NCBI GenBank assembly: GCA_003667245.1
Contig: RCNN01000582.1
Coordinates: forward strand, 1-28,695
DNA length: 28,695 nucleotides
DNA from: Heterostelium multicystogenum
Lineage: Eukaryota > Evosea > Eumycetozoa > Acytosteliales > Acytosteliaceae
Direction of reading: 5' to 3'
Of the stretch, positions 1 through 7,944 are shown piece after piece. Below the pieces are notes generated by a model, which had not been told where the DNA came from, ran no database searches, and saw nothing but the letters and a program-made list of their open reading frames with translations. Within the stretch, counting starts at the first letter, position 1; each line of letters begins with the position of its first letter. The position numbers were made by a program, and so were the translations under genes.

Positions 1-7
1 AGTTCTA

Positions 8-46
8 AGCACAGAGGGCTCTGTGCTGGAGGGGTTCTTGAGAGCT
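8..46 (-). promoter_or_regulatory. Leader-like hairpin plus conserved box
   Basis: A perfect inverted repeat (arms AGCACAGAG and CTCTGTGCT, 8-27) is followed by GAGGGGTTCTTGAG (29-42). Almost the same box, GAGGGTTCTTGAG, lies at 6502-6514, again beside a hairpin and again just beyond a minus-strand terminator. Read on the minus strand, this would be the start region of the next operon, which lies off the left edge of the window. The role is inferred. Confidence 0.4.
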
Positions 47-112
47 CGACCTGAGGCCCGCTCTATGCCTGCGATGATACCAAACCGATGCCCTTTAACA
101 AGATGGCGAACC

Positions 113-140
113 AAAAAAAAGGGTGACCCGAAGGCCACCC
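113..140 (-). terminator. Intrinsic terminator of the CobS/CobT-like operon
   Basis: On the minus strand the arms GGGTGGCC and GGTCACCC, with one A-C mismatch and a TTCG tetraloop, are followed by eight T residues (A-run at 113-120 on the plus strand). It lies just beyond the stop codon of the last gene of the operon and is a classic Rho-independent terminator. Confidence 0.85.
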
Positions 141-148
141 TTTCACAC

Positions 149-392
149 TCATAGCCCATTAGGTGAGAACACCTTGTGGCCGCATTTATTCCGGAAACGG
201 TCAACAACCATCTCCATTGGCTCCTCCAGCTTTATCGGCTGGAAAAACCTTCTCCCCGCGAGTGCTTCAGGAGGATGACGCCCCCTGATGACAGCTCCCA
301 TAGGTGAACCTTTGTGCCCCTTTGGTTACCCAAGCCTTACGGCTTATCGAGGCCTGGCCTTGCAAACGAGCAGCTTCGAGGATCGCGTTCAT
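149..392 (-). pseudogene. Small unknown protein, one frameshift
   Basis: I do not recognise the family. The gene starts at ATG 392 (MNAILEAARLQG), six bases after a GGAG ribosome binding site inside ATGGAG. The first frame stops early near 285. One base out of frame, the reading continues (…IKLEEPMEMVVDRFRNK…) to a TGA at 149, followed by the operon terminator. Total length is 244 nt, so removing one base gives an 80-residue protein. A hairpin separates it from the gene upstream. It is the last gene of the operon. The break may be a sequence error. Confidence 0.55.
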
Positions 393-415
393 CGACTTCT
401 CCATACATCCATGCA

Positions 416-446
416 GGGAGAAGCCCCGCGGGGGATTTCTCCCCCT
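416..446 (-). repeat. Gene-junction stem-loop 1
   Basis: The minus strand reads GGGGGA-gaaa-TCCCCC followed by CGCGGGGCTTCTCC, between the stop at 460 and the start at 392. It is one of eight similar GC-rich stem-loops, seven at gene junctions and one in the leader of the first gene. No T-run follows, so leader or processing hairpin is as likely as terminator. Confidence 0.6.
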
Positions 447-459
447 TGGGTTGTGTTTT

Positions 460-708
460 TTAGAGTCCTGAATATCTGCTTTCGAGCTTCAATTTTTCTG
501 GCGAAACCGGGAACCAGTAGCAATCCCAATCCAGAAAAACGAATGCATCAGGGCGAAACTCAGGATCGATCTCCCGGACGAATCCAAGGATTTTCTTTCC
601 CTGGATTTCGACTCCGTATCCATTTGTCACCGTCACGGTATCGCCAAGGATGAAGTCGCATGGAACAGGCGCGGCTTTTGCCATCTTTTCTTCAACAAAC
701 CGGTGCAT
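460..708 (-). CDS. Small unknown protein (82 aa)
   Basis: The family is not recognised. The start is set at ATG 708 (MHRFVEEKM) because a GGAG lies six bases upstream; the in-frame ATG at 726 is part of the run preceding that binding site. The protein is soluble and rich in beta-forming stretches (GDTVTVTNGYGVEIQGKKI, then FVFLDWDCYWFP), which could suit a small beta-barrel of SH3 type, but this is only a composition impression. It is intact, sits between junction stem-loops 1 and 2, and is co-directional with the CobS/CobT-like genes. Confidence 0.65.
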   Translation of the reverse strand: MHRFVEEKMAKAAPVPCDFILGDTVTVTNGYGVEIQGKKILGFVREIDPEFRPDAFVFLDWDCYWFPVSPEKLKLESRYSGL

Positions 709-729
709 TTTCATCTCCATTTTCATGGA

Positions 730-752
730 GAACCCCGCCGGGGTTCCCCGGT
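730..752 (-). repeat. Gene-junction stem-loop 2
   Basis: The minus strand reads GGGGAACCCCGGCGGGGTT then CTCC, a compact self-complementary GC-rich block. It fills almost the whole gap between the TAA at 757 and the ribosome binding site of the next gene, leaving no room for a promoter downstream of it. Confidence 0.6.
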
Positions 753-756
753 AGGG

Positions 757-1144
757 TTATTTGCAGATTGCGTTGGCCAGCTCTTCAGCGTGCAGCAGAG
801 CGTACGCTCTTCGCTCCTGGCTCATGTATGGCCAGCAAGAGCCAACTGCGTCCGAATAGCTCCCGAAGGCATCAATCCAGTCCCAGTAAATGTTCTTGCT
901 GTCCACACGTCGCATTTGGTCAGCAGCCGGACGAACAAGGCTGAAAACCTTGTACAGCTCGCCACGCTCAACCGCCTGCTTTACAACCTGAAGCTTCCCT
1001 TCCGTCATAGCCTTGCGGCAAACCTTCTCGACGAGAAACGCCGGCAGCGCGTTTCAGCAGCCTTTCAACTAGCTTGACCACCTGATCGTTACGAGTAACG
1101 AACGTCCTGGCTTCGCCGGCCTGGGCATCCTTATAAGCATTCAT
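757..1144 (-). pseudogene. Unknown protein (about 128 aa), one frameshift
   Basis: The start is ATG 1144 (MNAYKDAQAGEA), six bases after GGAG within ATGGAG. The first frame (…VVKLVERLLKR) runs out of phase near 1047; the next frame continues with LPAFLVEKVCRKAMTEGKL and ends …LLHAEELANAICK at TAA 757. Removing one base in CGCGC joins them. The C-terminal part is helical with aromatic residues (NIYWDWIDAFGSY). No family is recognised. It lies in the middle of the small-gene tail of the operon, between stem-loops 2 and 3. Confidence 0.6.
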
Positions 1145-1180
1145 CTGATTCTCCATTTCTACGAAACGCAGAAAGGGAGA

Positions 1181-1213
1181 AAGCCCGTAGGGGGCTTTCC
1201 CCCTATCGGGCTT
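1181..1213 (-). repeat. Gene-junction stem-loop 3
   Basis: A long stem has arms AAGCCCGTAGGGGG and CCCCCTATCGGGCTT, 14 pairs with a single bulged base and a four-base loop. On the minus strand it is followed by TCTCCCTTTC and then the ATGGAG start region. It is the longest stem of the series. Confidence 0.7.
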
Positions 1214-1218
1214 CTATT

Positions 1219-1635
1219 TTACTTAACCAGTTCTTTGGCTGCGATTTTCAATGTGGTAGCGCGAACATCTTCGAAGTCGCACATCATTGCTTCACAACAG
1301 ACTCGGAAGCTAAACGGATGAACTTCGTCCGAAAGTACCCAATCCATTGCTTCGCGCCAATTCTGCTCACTGAGCTGAGGATGAATGATCTGCCTCAGAG
1401 TGATTTTCAGCAGGTATTCCCGCATCCACTCAACGTAATCATCGGTGATTTCGTCTCGTGTCCGCAGGGCTTCCAACTCAGCGTCTGACATTTCCAGAAT
1501 GTCGAGAAATCCAAGTTGAAAGACTCGCGCATGGCTTGCCTTTCTCCGTGGTCTCCGCTCAAACGAGCGGCGCTGAATAATTACTTGTTCCCCAAACAGA
1601 TCCAGCAAGGGCAACGCAGTCGCAGTATTTTCCAT
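1219..1635 (-). CDS. Unknown protein (138 aa)
   Basis: Intact. The start is ATG 1635 (MENTATALPLLDLFGEQ), six bases after a strong GAGGAGG; the upstream in-frame ATG at 1668 lies inside stem-loop 4 and is less likely. The N-terminal third is very basic (RRSFERRPRRKASHAR), followed by an acidic, helical region (DILEMSDAELEALRTRDEITDD) and a C-terminal helical part ending KIAAKELVK. No enzyme motif is visible. It directly follows the CobT-like gene in the operon, so a helper or adaptor role is possible but unproven. Confidence 0.7.
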   Translation of the reverse strand: MENTATALPLLDLFGEQVIIQRRSFERRPRRKASHARVFQLGFLDILEMSDAELEALRTRDEITDDYVEWMREYLLKITLRQIIHPQLSEQNWREAMDWVLSDEVHPFSFRVCCEAMMCDFEDVRATTLKIAAKELVK

Positions 1636-1664
1636 TTCAGACCTCCTCAAACCGACAGAGGCCT

Positions 1665-1687
1665 CCACTAGGGAAAGCCCCTAGTGG
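1665..1687 (-). repeat. Gene-junction stem-loop 4
   Basis: A perfect nine-pair stem CCACTAGGG / CCCTAGTGG with a short AAAGC loop sits between the CobT-like stop (1704) and the next start (1635). There is no T-run on either side. Confidence 0.7.
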
Positions 1688-1703
1688 GTTGAATGGTTAT
1701 TTG

Positions 1704-3519
1704 TCAGGCAGCTAATGCTTCGCGAACAAGCTCAAAGAGCGAGTTCTTGAGATTCGCAACCTCCCCAACAGCACGGTATTGGCTGAACAATGCTTTCAGG
1801 ATGTGCTCATTGGCACTTCCGAAACCAAGTCCAATCACTTCGATGCCGCTGACCTCAACACCGCTGAATAAACTCTTTCGCTGCATGAGTAGTACTGCGT
1901 TCGGTTCCCCATCCGTTATGACGAAAAGAATCTTCTTCTCGCCCTTCGCACGAAGAACTTCAACAGCAGCCGGCCACAGTGCTTTGCGCAAGAGGCGTAC
2001 CGCCCTCCGACATCACACCAAAGCCACCTTCGCTTACCGCCCTGATCAATCGCTCTTTCGGGCTCTTGATCAGTGCGCAGCGCTCAACGCCAATCGTTTG
2101 CCTTGTTGGGAAACGACATCGCGCCGGTTGTCACCAGCGGAAGTCCCTCCAGCGCGCTTAGCACCGCATAGACTGCGGCTTCGGCCTGATCCATCGCAGA
2201 CTTCATACTCCCCGACTTGTCGAGAAGAATCTGGATTGATGCAGACTGACGCTCTGCTCGAGACTTACTTCTAAACACCCGCGTTTCGCCGCCTTTCATC
2301 ATGGCGATACGGCAGTGTCGATCCTCTTGCCCTGCCGCTTCAGCCGAACACGGCAATCAACCTGCGCCTGTAACAGCCCATTAAGGCACTGTCGTAGACC
2401 GGCAGATTGCTCGATGCCCAATTGCACACGGCGGACGCTCGCTTGATCGATCGGTTCCTCCCCCTCCCGTCCAGAGAGAATGGTCCGGAGCGGATTACCG
2501 TCGCGCACTGCCTTAACGGCCTAGCAACTCACCCGCCTTGTCGCCAACTTCCGAGATCAACCCTTTCAGGTCGGGCTTCGGTTTGCATCCTTGGCCTGCT
2601 CGCGCAGGTTGCTGGCTTCTGGGGAAGGTTTGCCGCTGCCATTGCTGGACTGCGAGGTTTCTTGGCCATCGTCCGCCGGCATTGCTGCCGCTACTTGGTT
2701 GGGATTGGTCTTGCGGCTCGGAGCCGGACTGGCTCCATCAGATGTTTCCTGCTTGGATTCGGTTGCCCCTCCTCTTTGCCTTCATCACCTGCACCCGCAC
2801 CACCGTCTTGCTTCTGCTCCTGCTGCTGATCGCTCCACCCGACTCTTGCGAGTCCTGAGGAGCACCTCCGAGCCTTGCTCGGGCTGCGGTTGCTCATCTT
2901 CCTGCTCATCCTCTTGCGAAGGCAGCAGGTCGATAATCGCGTCCACCAGAGCGAGAACATCTGTTGTGCTCTCGCACGTCAGGGTGTTCTTCACCAGGGT
3001 CAGGATCTGATCCGTAAGGTCAGCCCCAAGAAGGGTCTCCATACGGGCCAGGTAGGCTTTTGCTGGAACCTCAAGCTGCGGTTCCTGGAGTAGCCAGTAA
3101 CCGCCGTAGAGAATTCCGTTGTGAATCACATGGAGCGCCGGGCAGTCATCCACCTGCTCAGGCCGAAACGGCTCAAGCAGACCTTGCGGTTCAGGTAGCG
3201 GATGTCCGACTCAGTACCTGGGTACTGATCCATGCTCAATCGTTCAATGCGGATGTCCTCAAGAATGTTCAGCAGATTCTTGCGGAAGGGTGTCGGGCAT
3301 GAGTCGCGAAAGCAGCCCATGTCTGTGTTGCGGACATGGGAGCATTCATGTGCGATGTACCCGAAGGACAGCGGCAGATCGTCCTCGGTGAAGGGGACAA
3401 ATACGTTTTTTCCATCTGTCCTTAGCCTGGATACCCTCAACGTGCACTTTGACGCCAGTTAGCTCGGCAAGGTGCTGTGCATAGATCGGCAGAGTGCCGA
3501 CCAGGGATTGATTGCTCAT
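1704..3519 (-). pseudogene. CobT-like VWA protein with N-terminal HExxH, several frameshifts
   Basis: Implied protein of about 600 residues. The start is ATG 3519 (MSNQSLVGTLPIYAQ) after AAAGGAG. The N-terminal region carries GYIAHECSHVRNTD, an HExxH-type metal site near residue 55, then NILEDIRIERLSMDQ, which resembles the CobT N-terminal region. Next come an acidic Gln/Glu-rich linker (QEDEQEDEQPQPEQ) and a C-terminal VWA domain with the MIDAS motif DKSGSM (about 2201-2224) and a later TDGEPN (about 1900-1920). CobT with CobS forms the chaperone-like part of cobaltochelatase, but no CobN or cobalamin gene is visible, so another metal-insertion or remodelling role is likely. At least five frame changes break it (for example near 3425, 3170 and 2350). 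It lies downstream of cobS-like and DUF3150 genes. Confidence 0.75.
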
Positions 3520-3554
3520 CGTTTATCTCCTTTCTCGCCACCGCGAAAAGGAGT

Positions 3555-3588
3555 AACCCCGCGAGGAGGGCTACTCCCACGCGGGGTT
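3555..3588 (-). repeat. Gene-junction stem-loop 5
   Basis: The arms AACCCCGCG and CGCGGGGTT enclose a smaller GGAG/CTCC pairing. On the minus strand it is followed by ACTCCTTTTC, a weak T-run. It lies between the DUF3150 stop (3600) and the CobT-like start (3519). Confidence 0.7.
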
Positions 3589-3599
3589 TGTTTGTGATG

Positions 3600-4802
3600 T
3601 CAGAACCAGAAGGTGCCGAAGGGCATATCGGGTTCGGACGGATTGATTACGAGGGGTTCTTCAGACTGCTCCACTGGAACGGATTCAGCTGGTTTCAACA
3701 ACCTCGGGTGTTGCTGGTACTTCGTTGATGCTGTCGTGACAACTCGGAGTAGCTTACGCTTGCGCTCAGCTCTTCCTCGACCATCGTTACGGCATCCGCG
3801 GGTACTTCAGCATCAGGTACAGCAACAACAGCGACAGTCTCGGCCGGGGCCTCGATCTCAACTGCTGTAGGAGCCTCTGTTTCAACACCGGCCGGGGCCT
3901 CGGTTTCAACTGAAGGCAATGCTGGAAACGAAGGCCATCGATGCATCTTCATGACCGTTGGCAATGTTCAGGTTTTTGATCAGCCGCTTGATCGAGTCCT
4001 CATCAGAAAGGGCCGACACAAGGGCTACAACGCTGTTGTACTGAGAGCCATTAACCACCCCGGACTTGGGGAGAGCCGCAAGGACTTCCTCAATGTGTTC
4101 GGTTAGGGCTTTGACCTCACTGGACAGGAACATCAGGCCGCGAAGCTTGGCGTTGATCTTCCGAACAGTGTTCAGCGTCGTTTTGTGTGACATGGCCACG
4201 AGTGGCCAAGCCTGTTTCAAGGCAAGCGCTCGGCTGTATCTGCCGTCTCAGCGTACAGCTGATCTGACAAACCACGGACCTGCGTACCAGCGTGTTAGAG
4301 AGGTGCTTGTCGCCATCAGGGGAAACACGGCATGCCGCGTACCCAAAATGCATCCCCTGCATCTACCTGCGCCTTCGGTGTCACCGAGGTGCGGATAGCA
4401 TCACGCCATTCTTGCTTCTCCCAGCCCTTGTCGATCCACTCAGTGATCCAGCGTTCGTAGTTAGGGAGAAAGTTGTTTTTCAAGTCGTAGAATTGCGATT
4501 TGAGCGCTTCCAGTCGGTCAACAACCTCCTGGATCTTGTCCTGGGAAACTGCATAGCCACCGAGGAACCGCACACCACACTCTTCCACCACCTTTGTAGC
4601 CTGCCGCTTGATCTTCTCAAACGGTTTCAGCTTCTCCGGGTCGATTACACGCATCGAGCCGAGTGAAGCCAAAATAGCAGGAGGAATCTTCCCCTCCAGC
4701 ATTTCAGGTTTAAGCTTTTTCCGAGCAGTCCACAGATGGATACCGGAAAGATCGACAGCAGTAGTTGTCTAGGATTTTGATCTCATTCTGTTGAATGGAC
4801 AT
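3600..4802 (-). pseudogene. DUF3150 family protein, several frameshifts
   Basis: Implied protein of about 400 residues. The start is ATG 4802 (MSIQQNEIKILDN), nine bases after GGAG. Near the N-terminus a reading-frame change leads into LSGIHLWTARKKLKPEML, the stretch typical of DUF3150 proteins, then a helical middle (DKIQEVVDRLEALKSQFYDL). The later part includes SEVKALTEHIEEVLAALPKSG, then a tail of repeated ETEAPA-type units and an end …DMPFGTFWF at TGA 3600. The family is commonly found next to CobS/CobT-like genes in phages and plasmids, as here; its function is unknown. Frames change near 4760, 4330-4220, 3930 and 3680. The low-complexity tail is probably disordered. Confidence 0.7.
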
Positions 4803-4833
4803 TTCACGATTCTCCTTTCTCACATGCATGAAA

Positions 4834-4870
4834 AAGGGGGAATCGCGCCCGGTGGGGGAGATTCCCCCTT
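4834..4870 (-). terminator. Gene-junction stem-loop 6, terminator-like
   Basis: A perfect eleven-pair stem AAGGGGGAATC / GATTCCCCCTT is followed on the minus strand by TTT and C. It is the only member of the junction series that looks like a full intrinsic terminator, and it lies between the CobS-like and DUF3150 genes. It could attenuate transcription into the downstream genes. Confidence 0.75.
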
Positions 4871-4876
4871 AGGTTT

Positions 4877-5847
4877 TTACACAGCAACTTTCCAATCGCC
4901 ACCAAAGACACTCTGGGCGATCTTACGAATTGCTGTCTTCTGAACTAAATCGCAGCGATTGAGCAGCGATTCATCCAGCGAAAGTTGAAGCGGATTAGCC
5001 GCGGCCTGGTGAGTGTATCCACAAGAGATACGCCCCCAGCGAAGCAATGTCCGAGTGGACATCGTGACGCTTAGGTAATTACCACCTAACCCTTGATGTT
5101 GATTACGAATGGAGTTCGCAACCTTCACCATGTTTTTCGCCATCTCTTCCGGAAGCATTGGCAAAGCAGATATCAAAGTTGCTACTTCGTTATCAGCCTC
5201 AAGGTACGGAACCTCAAACACTCGGAAGCGATCCAGCGATGCCAGGTTCTGCTGCATGGTGCCAGCATGTACTCCCGATGCATCACCCTGTCCCGCCGTA
5301 TTGCCGCAAGCGACAAACCGGAAGTTGGCATGAGGCTTCACAACCTCACCATTGTTTTCCGCAATCACCAAGGGTCTCCCCTCCATGACAGCGTGCAGAC
5401 CTACAGTTACTGCCGGATCAAGCGTGTCGTACTCATCGAGCACGAACACAAACCCATTACGCATTGCTTGGGTCAGCGGCCCATCCACAAACTTCGTGTT
5501 CAGGTCGCCGCTCACCGGATCAGTGACAGGCAGGTTGTAACCAGTAAGCTCCGGCATTTCCATCCGACTATGTGCCGAAAACGGTGATGCAGGGCCAATT
5601 AAGATGGGCAGTGACTTGCTCTACGAGCGAAGACTTACCCGATCCAGTTGGGCCGAGGAGCATGCAGCTATCCCCAAACGGAGCGTAGAGCCAACTCATG
5701 AACGGCTTGACCAGCATCTCGCGGAAAAAATACTTCTTCTTCGGCGCGACGTGATGCATCCACTGGTGTCCTTCTGCAAAACCTGGCGCTTGCGCGTTGG
5801 TATTGAAGCCGAACTCTTTTCATCTCAACTTTTGCATTGAATTGCAT
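4877..5847 (-). pseudogene. CobS-like AAA+ ATPase (MoxR type), two frameshifts
   Basis: Implied protein of 322 residues, the usual CobS length. The start is ATG 5847 (MQFNAKVEMK), eight bases after GGAG. Domains in order: Walker A GPTGSGKSSL (near residue 80), a MEMPELTG segment, Walker B FVFVLDEYD, a sensor-type stretch FRFVACGNTAGQGD, then SLDRFRVFEVPYLE and a C-terminal lid with MSTRTLLRW and LLNRCDLVQK. These match CobS, the ATPase partner of CobT. Two extra bases, one near 5807 in an A-run and one near 5566, break the frame. CobS-like ATPases act as hexameric remodelling engines with VWA partners; the partner here is probably the protein at 1704-3519. Confidence 0.85.
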
Positions 5848-5890
5848 TTTATATTCTCCGTTCTCGAAAGCAGTTGCCCAAGAAAAGGAG

Positions 5891-5920
5891 AATCCCCATA
5901 GGGAAGACTCCCCCAGTGGG
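5891..5920 (-). repeat. Gene-junction stem-loop 7 (weak)
   Basis: AATCCCCATAGGG and CTCCCCCAGTGGG form a shorter, imperfect stem. On the minus strand GGGGATTCTCCTTTTC follows, the same downstream block as at other junctions. It lies between the 119-aa gene and the CobS-like gene. Confidence 0.45.
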
Positions 5921-5939
5921 CGGTTTATTTTGTGCAGGT

Positions 5940-6299
5940 TTACGCAGCAACTACCAGATCAATCACAGACAGGCTGTCTTCACTGGTTTTTTTGGTGAAG
6001 CTTACGACTGGTGTGAGCCCGTGATAAACCAGCTCGGCACACAGCGAATGCATCATCCATGGCGGGCAACTGACCAGAACGGTAGTTGTGCCAGATTTTT
6101 TTGCTTCAGCAAGGGCAATTTCGGCAAGACGCTCAACGCGCTTTGCAACACTTTCCTTGGTCGGCAACACCGGGAAGAAAAGGAGATTACGAATCTCCTG
6201 AAATTCCTTCCAACTCGTAAGATTACGAACCCCGAAGGCTTCGAGTTCACGGGTAGTTTTAAACTTGGTCAGATTAACGACTTCGTTGGTATTGCTCAT
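5940..6299 (-). CDS. Unknown protein (119 aa), first gene of the CobS/CobT-like operon
   Basis: Intact. The start is ATG 6299 (MSNTNEVVNLTKFK), eight bases after GGAG. A charged helical N-terminal half is followed by VERLAEIALAEAKKSG and a compact C-terminal alpha/beta stretch (TTTVLVSCPPWMMHSLC, GLTPVVSFTKK). This could be a small Rossmann-like fold, but no motif allows a call. It opens the operon and is followed by the ATPase gene, with stem-loop 7 between them. Confidence 0.75.
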   Translation of the reverse strand: MSNTNEVVNLTKFKTTRELEAFGVRNLTSWKEFQEIRNLLFFPVLPTKESVAKRVERLAEIALAEAKKSGTTTVLVSCPPWMMHSLCAELVYHGLTPVVSFTKKTSEDSLSVIDLVVAA

Positions 6300-6331
6300 A
6301 TTCTCAACTCCAGTTTTCAGAGCGGAGAAAT

Positions 6332-6355
6332 CCCATACGGGTTTCCCCGCATGGG
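6332..6355 (-). repeat. Leader stem-loop 8 before the first gene
   Basis: The arms CCCATACGGG and CCCGCATGGG form ten positions with one mismatch and a four-base loop. It lies in the leader of the first gene, where no upstream gene needs terminating. This argues that the series is not only made of terminators. Confidence 0.65.
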
Positions 6356-6365
6356 TAGGTTTTTA

Positions 6366-6634
6366 AGCTGATTAGAGTCGCAGCTAACGACCCGTGCCAG
6401 GCACGGACAAACATCTACGCTCATGCGTGGATGGTTGATTCTGGGGGGTAGCATAGGTCAGACGGACTTATGCTTACTTGAACAGCCCCGATCGGGACTG
6501 TGAGGGTTCTTGAGCTGCAATAGCGCGCAGCTTACGCACCTTTCGGTAGGGCCATGATGCCTATTTACAGGGATGCCTGCAACCCTCTGGGATCACGCAA
6601 ATTTGCGGTCAAGCAGGCCCGGAGGAGAAAGAAA
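6366..6634 (-). promoter_or_regulatory. Start region of the CobS/CobT-like operon
   Basis: This non-coding stretch is rich in inverted repeats: CCGTGCC-A-GGCACGG (6392-6406), AGCATA…TATGCT (6450-6474) and CCCGATCGGG (6487-6496). The box GAGGGTTCTTGAG (6502-6514) is shared with 29-42. The one-base-spaced repeat at 6392 is a good operator candidate. I could not place a convincing -35/-10 pair. The short open frames here on either strand look like chance. Confidence 0.45.
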
Positions 6635-6662
6635 AGCCGCCCTTAGTCAGCCTTGGGCGGCT
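6635..6662 (-). terminator. Intrinsic terminator of the helicase/PLD operon
   Basis: The arms AGCCGCCC and GGGCGGCT enclose a 12-base loop. On the minus strand the hairpin is followed by TTTCTTTC. It lies downstream of the PLD-like gene (stop at 6756), and there is no plus-strand gene that needs it. Confidence 0.75.
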
Positions 6663-6755
6663 CGCTTATCGTGCTTCTGGGCCGGCTCACATCAGGTGAG
6701 GAATTCCATGGCATTCAGGCTTGCTTTCCGTGCCGGTCGGGCCTCGACACAAGCG

Positions 6756-7484
6756 TCAAAAATCAAAATCAAACGGCCATAAAAAGTAAAAACCGCCAGG
6801 CCCCTTCCGGAACTCGCCACCTGCGGATTTACCAAGGTCTGTCAGGTAATGCATGGTATCTCGAAGCTCGAGGTATCCCCCCGCAACAAGCCGATCCATC
6901 AGGTCTTTCGTCTTGATGCCCATTTTGCAGCCAACTTTGCAGAGGTGAGCTTGGCCATAGCGCCTGAACCACCATCAGCCTCATCGGTCGATGCCGATGC
7001 TGCCTGAGCAGCAGCGCCACCGCCTTCGACCTTGACGACCATTTCCATTGCAATACGCACCTCATCGCTTACACGGACAATACGCTGAGCCTCGTCGTAG
7101 GCATCGCGGTAGCACTCCGAGTCAGCCTCCCGGGTCAGCAGGATGCCCATCTCGTTGTTATTGACCTGGCTGAACTCGTAGAGGTTGAGGCTCGTGATGA
7201 TGGCCACTTCTTCGTTGAGGTAGCACTTGGCATGCAAAATTCTTGCAGAAGCTCGTGCGAACGAAGGTCAGGGCCTTGAGCCAGTTAATTTCCTGAGGGT
7301 TGAGCTCGCTCTTGCCGTAGACGATCCGCACGTCAATCTTCATGCGGTTTTTGTCTTCCAGCAGCTCGCGGATGCGATCATTGATTTTGAGGAACGGGCT
7401 GATCAGGATCAGCCGCTCTTTGGCGTTCTTGATCAGCTCCTCCAGGTAGTAATTGGTAGCGCTGGTGTTAAGAAACTTGGGCAT
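6756..7484 (-). pseudogene. PLD-like nuclease family protein, frameshifted
   Basis: Implied protein of about 240 residues. The start is ATG 7484 (MPKFLNTSATNYYLEELI) after AGGA. The N-terminal part (AKERLILISPFLKINDRI) is typical of PLD-fold proteins. The core carries HAKCYLNEE followed by SLNLYEFSQVNNNEMG, a HxK-type motif with its downstream Ser/Asn positions. Only one such motif is visible, so the enzyme would act as a dimer, as single-domain PLD nucleases do. A Gly/Ala-rich linker leads to a C-terminal domain (AKLTSAKLAAK, then KDLMDRLVAGGYLELRD) that resembles a winged helix. Frames change near 7235 and 6925. It is the last gene of the minus-strand operon with two helicases. Confidence 0.7.
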
Positions 7485-7845
7485 ATAATTTCCTTGACTT
7501 CGTGAATTGCTCGGGCCTAATGCACCCGCGATTGCATGCACCATAAGTGCTCAAACATGGCCACGGGCTCCATCCCAGAAGGATTTTAGATGGAAGAAAA
7601 ACGCTGGGAGCAGGATCAGCACTAAGCTCGCTACTACAGATAGGGTCACCACCGTCACCGCGCCGTTGAGTGCATGCCACATGCCGATCTCGAGATAGCG
7701 CGTCCCCAGATCCGCTGCCTTGATGATGAACGCCATTGCTACGCCTTCTCCTTGGAATGGGATCATCTGGAGCAAGAAAATTAATCCGCCGAAAGCGACC
7801 GCGATGATCGCGAATCCCTTGAGACCCAGGGCGGTATCGGCTGTG

Positions 7846-7851
7846 CTTGGG
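7846..7851. repeat. Target site duplication, left copy
   Basis: CTTGGG flanks the left end of the IS21-family element and is repeated directly after its right end. IS21 elements make short duplications of this size. Confidence 0.85.
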
Positions 7852-7902
7852 TGCGGATTTCGGTGAACGTGACCGAGCGTTTCGCTAATACGTGACCGGT
7901 GC
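7852..7902. repeat. IS21 left end with two terminal-repeat units
   Basis: Two units of the type TTTCG-N6/7-CGTGACCG stand in tandem (ATTTCGGTGAACGTGACCG, then GTTTCGCTAATACGTGACCG). Such multiple terminal repeats are transposase-binding sites in the IS21 family. Confidence 0.8.
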
Positions 7903-7944
7903 TTCCACCCCGGTTGCGCGGGTTCTGGATTGTAATCGCATCGG

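Noticed and set aside
288..1077. Plus-strand open frames of 94 to 124 codons
   Set aside because: They run across junction stem-loops and antisense to genes with good ribosome binding sites; composition is not protein-like.
1693..2858. Plus-strand open frames rich in Ser, Cys and Arg
   Set aside because: They are antisense to the CobT-like VWA gene, whose motifs DKSGSM and TDGEPN are on the minus strand.
2691..2960. Glu/Gln/Gly-rich low-complexity stretch as a tandem repeat
   Set aside because: It is the acidic linker expected in CobT-like proteins and has no regular repeat unit at the DNA level.
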